From Geobacter sp. (GTDB lineage: Bacteria > Desulfobacterota > Desulfuromonadia > Geobacterales > DSM-12255), in the NCBI GenBank assembly GCA_009886125.1, contig VFJK01000027.1, positions 1 through 64,000 of the forward strand: a DNA stretch of 64,000 nucleotides, read 5' to 3'. The position numbers and the translations under genes were made by a program. Under the pieces are notes generated by a model. It made no database searches. It saw only the letters and a list, made by a program, of their open reading frames with translations, and had not been told where the DNA came from. This document shows, in pieces, positions 18,948 through 30,600 of the stretch. Numbering within the stretch: the first letter of the stretch is position 1; each line of letters opens with the position of its first letter.

Positions 18948-19099
18948 CTTGCTGCAGCCACTTTTCGAAGGGGGTATAAAAGTTGAACGTCAGAATCTAA
19001 AATCATTTAACAAGATATTTTTCAGGGCTGATGCTTGAAATGAGACATTATTTTAAATAAAATACATTACATGATAATTTAAGGTAGTTACGGTAATTT

Positions 19100-20107
19100 A
19101 TGACCAGGCAACCAATCAGAAAAATAATTTGCTTTTCACTAGTATCGGTTCTGCTCATCGCTGTCGGCTGGTATTCCAATGTTTATTATGCAAACCACTC
19201 CTTCCATGCAGATAAGCGTATCAAGTTGAGAGGCTTTAAGTACATATCTCCCTTGCTTGATGTTGAGCTCCCTGAAGGATACGGTGTCAGGCATGAACCA
19301 ATACCGTTCAAATACAAGGTTAAACAATTTGTTGACCGACAAATTAAATCTGGCAAAGTCAAGGATTTGTCGGTTTATTACCGTGACCTTTCAGATGGTC
19401 CGTGGTTTGGAATCAATGAAAAGATTAAATATAACCCCGCCAGTATGATGAAAGTGCCCCTTATGATTACGTGGCTAAAACGAGCTGAGAAAGACCCGTC
19501 TATCCTGCAAAGGAAAATAACTTTTAAAGAGAATGCAATTAATGAACGACCGTATATATTAAATCCAGAGAAGACGCTAGAATCGGGGGTCAGTTATACA
19601 ATTGAAGAGCTTATCCGTTACATGGTTCAGTACTCTGACAACAGCTCATTGACGTTGCTCAGTTCTATTACTCCTGCTAGTGAGGTTAGATATGTCGTTG
19701 ATAATATGGATGTCGGCGGCGATCCAAATTCTAATGATTATAATGTCACGGTCAAAAGCTATTCAGGCTTTTTGCGTATTCTCTATAATGCTTCTTTCCT
19801 GAATAAAGAACTTTCAGAAAAGGCATTGGAATTCATGAGTTTGCAAGAATTTCCTTATGGTATCGAGGCAGGGATTCCGAAGGGAGTAAAGTTGGCATCA
19901 AAATTTGGTGAATTTTTCCCTGAGGGAAATCCTTATGAAATTCAACTCCACGAGTTTGGAATCGTATATCACCCGAAAGGGCCATATATACTCGGAGTCC
20001 TGACTCGAGGGAATAACTGGAAAGCTCAGGCAGAGATTATCAAGTCTGTTTCTGAAATTGTTTATAATTCAGTTAATGTGACAGTTACGGATGAATATCG
20101 GCGATAA
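19100..20107 (+). CDS. Serine hydrolase, class A beta-lactamase-like, exported
   Basis: N-terminal hydrophobic helix; PASMMKVPLM (SxxK) and YSDNSS (SDN) motifs. Confidence 0.82.
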   Translation: MTRQPIRKIICFSLVSVLLIAVGWYSNVYYANHSFHADKRIKLRGFKYISPLLDVELPEGYGVRHEPIPFKYKVKQFVDRQIKSGKVKDLSVYYRDLSDGPWFGINEKIKYNPASMMKVPLMITWLKRAEKDPSILQRKITFKENAINERPYILNPEKTLESGVSYTIEELIRYMVQYSDNSSLTLLSSITPASEVRYVVDNMDVGGDPNSNDYNVTVKSYSGFLRILYNASFLNKELSEKALEFMSLQEFPYGIEAGIPKGVKLASKFGEFFPEGNPYEIQLHEFGIVYHPKGPYILGVLTRGNNWKAQAEIIKSVSEIVYNSVNVTVTDEYRR

Positions 20108-20234
20108 AAAATTGCATTAAAATATTCTCCCAAACTAGGGCACGGCTTGAAAGAGTTGATATTCCGCACCAAAGCTAGGCACTTAGCCAGTTTAGTGCCT
20201 TTGGAGAAAAGCTGATAATCAGGAAGAGGACCCT

Positions 20235-21974
20235 ATGACCTTATCGATCCATAAATCCAGAATCGGCCAGATAGTTTCGCGGCATGTTGTGACGGTTGCT
20301 CCGGAGACATCACTGCTGGAAGCCATAGCAATCATGGCCAAAGCCAGAATCAGCTGCCTCGTTGTCGCGGAAAAGAAGAAGCCCATCGGCATCTTTACCG
20401 AACGGGACCTTGTCAGGGCGGTCGCCCGTCATACAGCTCTGGGGGAGTTGCCGATACGCGAACTGATGACCAGCCCGGTGGTCACCATCCATGGCAAAGT
20501 CAATCTTTTTGAAGCATACAGCATCATGCTTTCCAACAAGATCCGTCACCATATCGTGGTCGACAGTTCCGGCAGGATCATGGGGGTTATGAGCCAGTCC
20601 GACCTGATTAATGTGCTCGGGCTGGAATATTTCGTGGAAATGCGTCTGATTGAACAGATCATGACCTCAAATGTCATGACCATCCCCCTGCATCTGAATC
20701 TCGGCGAGGCCCTTTCCCGGATGGCCGTTGCGGGGATCAGCTGCATGGTGGTGGTTGACGGGAAGAGTCCCGTCGGTATTCTGACCGAACGGGATGCAGT
20801 CAGGCTGGTGTCAGAGGGTATCGATCCTGATACGGTGCTGATAGGCCCGCTCATGAGCAGGCCGGTACTGACGGTGCAGCTCGGCACGACACTCCATAAG
20901 GCTGCCCTGCTCATGAAGCAGGAGAAGATACGCCACATCGTGGTGGTGGATGAGAAGGGCGACATTGCCGGCATCGTTACCCAGACCGATATCATCAAAG
21001 GGCTCGAAGGGAAGTACATCGAGGCGCTTAAGGAGATAATCCGGGAGAAGGAGGATGTCTTCCGGCAGACCGCTCAGGAACTCCTTGACAAGACCTTCTA
21101 CCTTGACAACATTCTTAACTCCTCCATCGACATGGCAATTGTTGCCACTGACAGCGATTTCCTGATCAAATATTTCAACCCGGTGGCAGAAAAAGTGTTC
21201 AATCAAAGCCCTGCCGCCGCCATCGGCCGTTCCGCTCTGAAGCTTTACGATATGGGGAGTGCTGCCGGAGCCTACCTGGGACGAGCGCTGAAGATCGTTC
21301 ACCGAAGGGGAAAACACGATTTTGCCACTGAAATCACGCGTAAAGGGCAGACCCGTTTCTATCAGGGGACACTCTCCAGCATCCTCGATCGGCAGAAAAA
21401 GCTGGTGGGTTATGTCCTGATGCTGCAGGACGTAACCGAGCGGCGGGAACAGGAGCGGACCATTCATCATATGGCCTATCACGATGCCCTGACCAGCCTC
21501 CCAAACCGGATACTGCTTGGCGACCGCCTCGCCCAGGCGCTGACAACGGCAAAACGGAACTCCACTGCCGGGGCATTGATGATCCTCGATCTCGACCGTT
21601 TCAAGGACATCAACGACACCCTCGGGCACAGTACCGGCGACGCGCTTTTGAAGAGTGTGAGCAGCCGGCTGGCAGGTATTTTGCGCAAGAGCGACACAGT
21701 CTCACGAATGGGGGGAGACGAATTCGTGCTGCTGCTGCCGACAATCGCCAGCAGCGAAAGTTCGGCCGTGATTGCAGGAAAGATCGTGCGTGCCTTCCGC
21801 AAGCCGTTCTTCTGTGACGGCCACACCCTGAAAGTGACGGCCAGTATCGGTATTGCCAACTTTCCGGAGGATGGCGACGATGCTGAAACGGTCCTGAAGA
21901 ATGCCGATATCGCCCTTTACCGGGTGAAGGAGTCGGGCCGGAACAACTTCCAGCGGTATACTTCCTCGGAATGA
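20235..21974 (+). CDS. Multi-CBS-domain, PAS, GGDEF diguanylate cyclase-like protein
   Basis: Four CBS-like repeats (GIFTERDLVRAV, GVMSQSDLINVL, GILTERDAVRLV, GIVTQTDIIKGL), PAS-like region, RMGGDEFVLLLP. Confidence 0.92.
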   Translation: MTLSIHKSRIGQIVSRHVVTVAPETSLLEAIAIMAKARISCLVVAEKKKPIGIFTERDLVRAVARHTALGELPIRELMTSPVVTIHGKVNLFEAYSIMLSNKIRHHIVVDSSGRIMGVMSQSDLINVLGLEYFVEMRLIEQIMTSNVMTIPLHLNLGEALSRMAVAGISCMVVVDGKSPVGILTERDAVRLVSEGIDPDTVLIGPLMSRPVLTVQLGTTLHKAALLMKQEKIRHIVVVDEKGDIAGIVTQTDIIKGLEGKYIEALKEIIREKEDVFRQTAQELLDKTFYLDNILNSSIDMAIVATDSDFLIKYFNPVAEKVFNQSPAAAIGRSALKLYDMGSAAGAYLGRALKIVHRRGKHDFATEITRKGQTRFYQGTLSSILDRQKKLVGYVLMLQDVTERREQERTIHHMAYHDALTSLPNRILLGDRLAQALTTAKRNSTAGALMILDLDRFKDINDTLGHSTGDALLKSVSSRLAGILRKSDTVSRMGGDEFVLLLPTIASSESSAVIAGKIVRAFRKPFFCDGHTLKVTASIGIANFPEDGDDAETVLKNADIALYRVKESGRNNFQRYTSSE

Positions 21975-22013
21975 CTGCAGTCAGGTACTGTTCGATGATC
22001 GGAGCTCAACAGC

Positions 22014-23435
22014 ATGGAGGATAGCGGTGTGACGGAACAGTCAACGGACAGAGAGGTCCGCATCGAATCGGACAGCATGGGAAAGATAGAAGTCCCGGCA
22101 GCTGTCTACTGGGGAGCGCAGACGCAGAGGGCACTTGTGCATTTCAAGATCGGCAGCGAGCGGATGCCGCTTGAGGTGGTCAGGGCGATGGGAATACTGA
22201 AGAAAGCTGCTGCTTCGGTCAACATGGCGCTGGGGCTTCTCCCTCTAGATAAAGGGGGACTGATACTCCTGGCAGCTGAGGAGGTCATCTCCGGGGCGCT
22301 TGACGACCACTTTCCGTTGCCGGTATGGCAGACCGGCAGCGGGACACAGAGTAACATGAACGTGAATGAGGTCATCTCGAACCGGGCCATTCAGCTCTCT
22401 GGCGGAACCATGGGGAGCAAGGTCCCGATCCACCCGAACGATCATGTCAACATGTCACAATCTTCCAACGATACCTTCCCGACGGCCATGCATATCGCGG
22501 CTGCCCAGCGGGTTGTGACTGCTCTGATCCCGGCCGTCAAGAGGCTTCATGCATCCATTACGGCAAAAGCGCTGGAGTTCAGTGACGTTGTCAAGATCGG
22601 GAGGACCCATCTGCAGGACGCGGTTCCGCTGACTGTCGGGCAGGAGATGTCCGGATGGGCCAGCCTTCTGGAGCGGGATATAAAGCGCCTTGAAGCTTCA
22701 GTTGACGATCTCTTTGATCTTGCCATAGGCGGTACAGCTGTTGGCACCGGTCTGAACGCCCCTCCGGGTTTTGCAGAAATGACGGCAGCAAAGATCGCCG
22801 AGCTTACCGGCCTCCCTTTTCGCTCGCATCCGAACAAGTTTGCCGCACTCTCGGCACATGACGAACTGCTCTCTGCACACGGCGCAGTGACAACGCTTGC
22901 TGCTTCGCTCATGAAGATCGCCAATGATATCCGCTGGCTGGCTTCCGGCCCGCGCTGCGGGCTGGGAGAGCTTCATCTGCCCGAGAACGAACCGGGGTCA
23001 TCCATCATGCCGGGGAAGATTAATCCGACGCAGTGCGAAGCTATGACCATGGTTACGGTCCAGGTTCACGGCAATAATGCCGCAATCACGTTTGCCGGTT
23101 CGCAGGGAAATTTTGAACTGAATGTCTTCAAGCCGGTCATCATTTACAACTTCCTCCAGTCGGTCAATCTGCTGACCGATGCCTGCTGCTCATTTACGGA
23201 ACATCTTCTGGAAGGTCTGACCATCAATCGAGCAGCGATACAAAAACACCTCGATAACTCGCTGATGCTCGTTACGGCCCTGTCATCGCGGATCGGCTAT
23301 GACCGGGCAGCAGAGATCGCCCATACTGCCCTGCACGAGGGGTTGACGCTTCGGGGCGCCTGCCTGAAGCTGGGATTTCTAACCGGTGAGGAGTTTGATG
23401 ATCTGGTGAAGCCGGAGAAGATGATTGGGGTGTAA
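22014..23435 (+). CDS. fumC: Class II fumarate hydratase
   Basis: [52 protein letters not shown]. Confidence 0.96.
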   Translation: MEDSGVTEQSTDREVRIESDSMGKIEVPAAVYWGAQTQRALVHFKIGSERMPLEVVRAMGILKKAAASVNMALGLLPLDKGGLILLAAEEVISGALDDHFPLPVWQTGSGTQSNMNVNEVISNRAIQLSGGTMGSKVPIHPNDHVNMSQSSNDTFPTAMHIAAAQRVVTALIPAVKRLHASITAKALEFSDVVKIGRTHLQDAVPLTVGQEMSGWASLLERDIKRLEASVDDLFDLAIGGTAVGTGLNAPPGFAEMTAAKIAELTGLPFRSHPNKFAALSAHDELLSAHGAVTTLAASLMKIANDIRWLASGPRCGLGELHLPENEPGSSIMPGKINPTQCEAMTMVTVQVHGNNAAITFAGSQGNFELNVFKPVIIYNFLQSVNLLTDACCSFTEHLLEGLTINRAAIQKHLDNSLMLVTALSSRIGYDRAAEIAHTALHEGLTLRGACLKLGFLTGEEFDDLVKPEKMIGV

Positions 23436-23516
23436 GGGAGTGAAGATTTAGATTTACGCGTCAAAACTGATATTTTCCCTGATAATGCGGTGAGGAAATG
23501 AGTTTGGAGGTATTGA

Positions 23517-24164
23517 GTGACTGAGAAAATGACCTTTCTTCGAAATTATGATTATGATGTTTGTCTTGCAAATGGAAAAATATGGACAGTGCAAGAGGCG
23601 CTCGAATACCTTGCCGCTTATTTGGCAAACAAAGAGAGCTGGTACACCAGAGAAGATGCATACAAAGGATTCTTAAGCATTAGAAGCCAGCTTTTCAGCG
23701 CGGTGAAGCAGAGCATCGATGAGGGAAGTCTGATTATAGATGAAGAGTATCATAAGGGTTGTAATGGTGAGTCAGGCACAGGTCAGTATGAAATAAATTT
23801 TGAAAAATCTACGGTTCGACCATTTATGTTTATTAACTGGGCGCTGGCTAATAATATCGAAATGCCGGTCCAGTTTGAAAAGTATACGGACATCAAAAAA
23901 CGTGCCAAATCCGGCTATTTTGAAGGATTAGGTCTCAAGAGAACTACTATCCATCACGAAAGATGCAGGGCTGTCGCCGAGTTGCTCTGGAGCCAGGAAC
24001 CCGAGATAACAATTGCCGAGATGGCCCGGAGAGGTGAAATAATTCAAATCGGCTGCGAGGGACTTGAGTACGATATGAGAACCATCAGCAGATGGTTGTC
24101 CAGCCTCAAGGCTGACAGAAGGCCGGGACGGCAACGGAAAAAGAATGCTTCGGACGCCGGTTGA
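23517..24164 (+). CDS. Hypothetical protein
   Basis: Intact 215-aa ORF with no recognised domain. Confidence 0.55.
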   Translation: MTEKMTFLRNYDYDVCLANGKIWTVQEALEYLAAYLANKESWYTREDAYKGFLSIRSQLFSAVKQSIDEGSLIIDEEYHKGCNGESGTGQYEINFEKSTVRPFMFINWALANNIEMPVQFEKYTDIKKRAKSGYFEGLGLKRTTIHHERCRAVAELLWSQEPEITIAEMARRGEIIQIGCEGLEYDMRTISRWLSSLKADRRPGRQRKKNASDAG

Positions 24165-24440
24165 ACTGACCGTTCCTGAAAGAAAGTGGAGGAGATTCGG
24201 GAACCGTTTATTAACTGCCTATCGTGCTCCGAAGAGGAGCAAGTTTATCGGCGGTATGTAAAATAACAGAATTAACCGGTAAATAACAGGCAGTTACGTC
24301 ACTCTAATTTTGGTTTTAAAGAATCCGTTAATCATTTAACAGCTGCAAATGCGGCCAGTTTGTTAATTAAACAGGCAGTTGTGAAGGCTGCTTAAGAGAG
24401 AAAACGCTATTTTAATTAAATAAAAACTGTTTCTATTGGG

Positions 24441-24455
24441 CGGCTTGATTGTTGC
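24441..24455 (+). promoter_or_regulatory. Candidate sigma-54 (-24/-12) promoter upstream of the cytochrome array
   Basis: cGGCttgattgTTGCA: GG and GC dinucleotides 10 nt apart, matching the TGGCAC-N5-TTGCA layout imperfectly. Confidence 0.35.
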
Positions 24456-24612
24456 ATGAATATCCGAAGCTATAATTGCGCCATGAATAATTGTCGCTAA
24501 ACGATTTTTTCAGTTGAAAGCGCTTCGATTAAAAGCGTTACGATACACCTGCAGAGATCAGATTATACTAACAACATCTTAATGCTGCGTTATTTTTGGC
24601 AGGGAGGCAGTT

Positions 24613-27600
24613 ATGCGGGATACTCTTGAGGTCGCTATGCAAAGGATGAGCCTTTTTGCTAAAGATGGAATCATCTTTTTCTGGGGCATAATCGCCGCCT
24701 TTAGTATCATCCTTACCCCGCTTGAGTCCCGCGCTGCCATCGGGACTACCACCCAGAACTGGCCTGCGACGCCGATTTATTCCAATGCGGCTTACCCTTC
24801 CGCCGCCATAACCTACAATGCCGTGGCCGGAAACAACCGCCTTCTGGTGGTGGGGATATCGTCCTCGACGACAGCAGTTAATCAATCTCAACCGACAGTT
24901 ACCTACGGCGGTACGGCGATGACTTATGTCATCGGTACCAATGCGACGGCAACCCAGCAGCACTCCTACCTGTTCTACCTGCCCCTCGGGAGTTCGGCCA
25001 GTGCCGATACCGGTAAAACCATAGCAGTCACCATCAGCGGCGGCACCTCCAAGCACTGCATCGTCAATGCGGCGGTCTACACTGGTGTTGATCAGACGAC
25101 CCCGGTTGGAACTTCGGTCCCGTCGAGCAATAATACCACAGCCGGTATTGCCGTCGGCCCGTTTACTCTGGCAGTCAACGCCGGCGAACTGGGGATCTCT
25201 GTGCTGAACACGGTACAGCCTGGAACGACCAATAATAATGCTTCGACCATTGCCCTTGGAGCAACCGGACATGTATGGACCCAGGTAAGCACTGCTGCCA
25301 GTGCTAGGATGAAAGGGGGTGCCTTGCGAACCACCTTCGCCACAACTCTTAATGTCAATACGGTCACAGCAACCCAGCACACGTCATCCGTCGCGACCCT
25401 GAACTCAACCGCGGCCATGACCATTAAGCCACTTCAGGGTATCACGGTTACCAACGGCTCGACGGTAGCCGGCAACAAGTCGGTTTATGTCAATGATGGC
25501 GCAAATTCCGCAAATGTGGTGGTTGACGCCTTTTCCATGACTGCCGATGCCCTGACGAACGTTACCGGCATTACCTTCACTGCCAATGCCAATACCACCA
25601 GCGGCAATGTTTCCGGCATCAAGGTCTGGCGCAAGGTCGGTGCAACCCTTGCCGCCTGGGAGGCAAGTGATGTCCAGGTGGGTGCCACTGCAACTGCAAC
25701 GGGTGGAGCAGTCACCATCTCCGGACTCACTGAATCCGTATCGACGGTGACGCAGAATTATATTGTCACCTATGATATTGCTTCCGCTGCAACAGCCTCA
25801 ACGACCAATATCCTCACCGGCACCATAACCGCCATTACGCCGGCAGCTATTTCCCTGACCGATACATCGGCATTCAGTGCTTCTATTTATATTTATCCGA
25901 CAACTACTCTTGGCACCGGCAGCGAGCCTCCTGCTGTCCGGCTCTGGAAGTCAAGCGCTGCTACCAGGCTTGACGCCTTCACTCTGGCTCATAACAGTTC
26001 CAATACCGCGGACAATGATACCGTCTCCACGGTCACCGTCACCATGACGCCGCAATACATCTCCGGCGGCTCTGGCGGCACTATTTCCAAGATCAAACTG
26101 ATGGAGATCATCGGCTGCACCGATGCGCCGGTTTGTGCTCCGGTAAATACGACGGTTTACGGCTCAAGCACTGCGGCGACAATCGGCGATGTCTGGAACA
26201 TATCGACTCCGAGCCTGATTGCAACCGCGACCCCTGCAACGTATTATGTGCGCGTTTCGACCGCCGACATCATTACCCCCTCAGTAACCGATACGTCCGG
26301 TACGCTTCTTGGCTATTATACGTTCAGCGGCACCGTAACGGCATTAGCGCACTCCAAGGCAAGCAATAAGCTGGTGCTGGGCGACAGTGCCGGTCAGTCA
26401 CTGGAGATTGATGTTGAAAAGCCGATCGGTCCGGCTACGGCAACCGCATCAACCGGCGCCAATGGCGGCGAGATCAATCTCGCCTGGGATACGGGAAGCG
26501 ACAGTAACGGTGGGTCGTTGGATGCAACAAGCCCATACATCGTCCGTCGCAGTGATCCCGACGGGACACAGCCCAGCCCCGGATGTACGGACGGCACAGT
26601 CGTAACCCTGTCCCCGGCAAATCAAACCAGTCGCAGCTTTGTTGATACCAGCCTGATTGATACAACTCCTACCCGCTATTACTACCGGGTCTGCGCTCAG
26701 GATTCCCAGGGTAATATCAGTGACGGTGCGGCATCATATGCCAATGCCAAAGTAACAAGTGTCTGTAATAAACCGCCAAGCGTCACACTGGCTTACGAAG
26801 ACGGCGGCACTACAGCGGGGATGCAGATTATCAAATCGTCTGTCAGCGCGCCCTTCAGGCTACAGATTGCCAATAATGATATTGGCAGCTGTCCGGATGT
26901 CGATTTTTCAGTTGTGTTAGCGAATGTTGTCGGCAATGACAGTCACTTCACCAAAACCATCGACGCTGGAGCATTCCCCGGAACGGTTACCCTCGGCACC
27001 GGTGGTGGCGGCGCCAGTACCGGTAAGACCGTCAATATCCTGGTTACCGGCATCGAAGCTGCCGGTGCCCTGCAGCTTGAAACCTACAAGTTTGCCGTTA
27101 CGGTCAGTTCGCCTGGCGACAACCATGGTGCTCCGATAACAACGCCGCAGGTTACCGGCCTTCTTAACGACATGCCGCCGATCGTCCACAACAGTGCCAA
27201 CATGGCCAAGTACCAGTACGGCAGCTGGGGGCAGACATATACCTGCGCCACTTGCCACTCCAACAGTACCACCAACATCAAGGGCGTCTATCAGATCATC
27301 TCTACACCGATCGGCAGAAGAAACGTTGTCTTTACCAAGACATCGTCTGTCGTGTCCGACTCGGACGGCGTTCTCAGTAATGACCTGAGACCGAACAAGA
27401 ACGGCTCCACCCAGGTGTGTAATATCTGCCATCATCAGACCCGTCAACACCAGTACAGTGCCAGCAAGGCGTTTGGTGGCCCACAAGGCGATGAAGCTTA
27501 TAACTCCGAGCACCACAACAGCCGCGATTGCATCAAGTGTCATACCCATAACAGTGCCTTCAAGTCGATTTACGGTCTCTGCGGCGACTGCCACGGTTTC

Positions 27601-30600
27601 AAAGCCACCGGTTATTCTCCGGTAAACAAGTCAACCATGGTCAAGGATCTCACCAACGCCCTTGGACCCAGTCCGCCCAACTACGGTGCCCATGCACGTC
27701 ACAACCTTGCAAAGATCTCCTGCGGTGCCTGTCACAGCAATACCAACCATGGTCTTGAAACTACCGCCTGGCAGGGAGACGCCATTCTTGAAATCGGTTT
27801 CAACGCCAGCAAGGATACCTTCTTCGGCTTTAATCCGATTGTTCCTGTGACCGGAGGGATCTTCTACGGCACCAACAATCTGAACGGCCCCTATGTCTGG
27901 TCAGCCGGTGCCGGAACAACCATAAGCACGATAGCCGATTACAACAACTCGTGCAGTACTTACTGCCACGGCGGTGGCTCCTGGGCAACCGGCGGCAATG
28001 TCGGCAGCAACACGACGCCAATCTGGGTAGGGACGAATCAGGCAACCTGCGGTACCTGTCACAATGCCAATGGTGAACAGCCTCCGGTTTCCGGCAGCCA
28101 TGCCAAGCATGCAGGCTCTTCCGGTGCCGGTCTCGGTATCGCCTGCAACAAGTGTCATGCCACCTACAGTAACTACACCGGTAGTGCCCACATCAACGGT
28201 AAAGTTGAGTGGAGCATGACCGCTTATCCCGGCGCACTCTATAATGGCTCCAATGCTGGTTCCACAAATCAGCCGGCACCTACCTCGTCGGGTAATTACG
28301 CTACATGCGACCAGCTCTACTGTCACAGTAACGTTCAGGGACCGACAGGGACCGGTGATCCAACTGCGTTTGCAAATCCGGCACCTGTCTGGGGTGGCAC
28401 TGCTCCTTGCGGTTCCTGCCACGCAGAACCCAATACTTCCGGTTCGCATTCGAGTCACGAGGATGTTGCCGTTGCCTTTGACTGCCACGTCTGTCACAAC
28501 AACGGCGGCACTACCTCACCACTGAATCACGCCAACGGCATCATCAACTTCTCGTTTGTCGGACTCGGTCAGAATACGGTCTACTCGGCGGGCACCGCCG
28601 TTCCTGCCGGTACTGCCTACGGCAACTGCAGCGTGAGCAACTGCCACGGTCGGTTCACCCGCGCCTGGGGAACTACCGCGTCCGGGTTGACCCTCTGCGA
28701 CAAGTGCCACGGGTCTGCCACTTCACCAGGCGGTTTCTACAATACCCGCGGCCCCGGCGGCACCCTCAGCATTTACTCGGCAGCCATAGGCGTGCATGAT
28801 ATTCACCTGCAGAACCCGAATTCACCCAGAAAGGCGACATTCTCCCGCTTTACTTCGTACGCAAAAGGATTCAGCTGCAGGCAGTGCCATGCGATGCCAA
28901 ACGGACCGTTCACGGCCGGTCATATCGATACAGCCCTGCCGGCAGAAGTTCCTTTTTCTCATGTCAGTTCCATTGCTAATGTAGGTCAGACCAAATTCAG
29001 CTACTACTCATCACCCACATACACATCCGCTACCCAGAGCTGCAGTGCAATCTGGTGCCACGGCGCCGGTATGAATTCAAACAATGCAACCGGGTCTTAT
29101 GTTGGTGTCTCCGGCAGCATCCAGCGGCAGAACCCTCAATGGAATGTGCCATACCTTACCGGCAACGGGGCAGACGACTGTACAAAGTGTCATGCCATGC
29201 CGCCACCAGCACCGGATTCAAGTTATATTCATTTTGGCAAGACACTTGCCAACTGCAAGGATTGCCATACGCATCTGTCTTCGGACGGGCTTGGCTTCAA
29301 GAACAAGTCCCTGCATGTCAACGGTGAGATTGACGGTGGTTGCGACAAATGCCACGGCTATCCGCCAATTAACAATATTATCGGCGATCATGAGGGTCTG
29401 GCAACGCCGGCGCAGAATGCACTTCGTCTTGGGACAGCTGGCGCCCATAATGCCCACGTACTCAATGTCAACATCAGCAAAAACTGCCAGACCTGTCACT
29501 ACGGTTACAGTCCGGCTATGCCGAGTGACAAGCTGGAGATCGGTTTCAACGGCTATAACGGCACAGTCGTAACCGGTTCTTTCAACGGTTACACCAATTC
29601 GGTCAACGGCCCCAAATGGCAGGCAAACAGCGCTCCTGGCGGCACCACTAGCATAATAAAAGTTAACGCTTCCGGTAGTCCCAACCAGTGTTCCAACCTG
29701 TACTGCCATGGCGGCGGCACGGCCACTCTTCCTGTCCTTGGTGGCGGCAGCAATACGAACCCGAACTGGGAAGGCGGCTCCGGCGATGCGATCTGCGGCA
29801 CCTGCCACGGTACCGATACCAACAGCGCTCCGACTGGCGGCTCCCATGACCGTCATGCCCTTGGTATAAACGGCGGTGTCGGCATACTTTGCAACTCATG
29901 TCACGGCTCTTCCGTCAACATGACCCATGTTAACGGAGCAGTCAGTTGGTCTCTCGATCGTTCCATCCCGGTGATTGGCGCCAGCGCTACCTATAATAAT
30001 ACCTCGTCCGGTTCCATAGCCGGACTTGCCCCGCGGAGCAACGGCTCGGATTACCAAAACTGCAACAATTTCTACTGTCATAGTAATGTTCAAGGTACCA
30101 ACGGCATCGGCGCACCAACAGCGTACGGATCACCGCGCTGGGGTACGGACAACGGCACGCTTAGCTGCGGTAGTTGTCATAAAAACATGGCCACTGATGC
30201 AACTCCGACCGGCAGCCACCTGAAACATGCCAATACCGGGGGCGCCAATATGGCTCTCACCTGCGGCTACTGCCATCAGGATGGCGGCAGCGGTTCGCTT
30301 AACCACGCTGACAACATGATCTTTGTCAATTTCACCAGTTATGTCGGTGGCAGCTATTCCAACAGTAACCGTTCAGCTGGCTCGGTTGCCGGTTACGGTA
30401 CCTGTGCCACCACCTTCTGCCACGGTACGGCTGCATCTGACCCATGGGGGACTGTCGGTCCGCTGGCATGTAACAGGTGCCATAGCGCCAAGGTGGACGA
30501 TGTGAGCTGGTCCGGTCGTCACAAGACCCATTACAACTACTCGACCATGCCGACCAATTATACCCAGACGGTCACTGATCTCAGTACTGCTACCAGGTAC

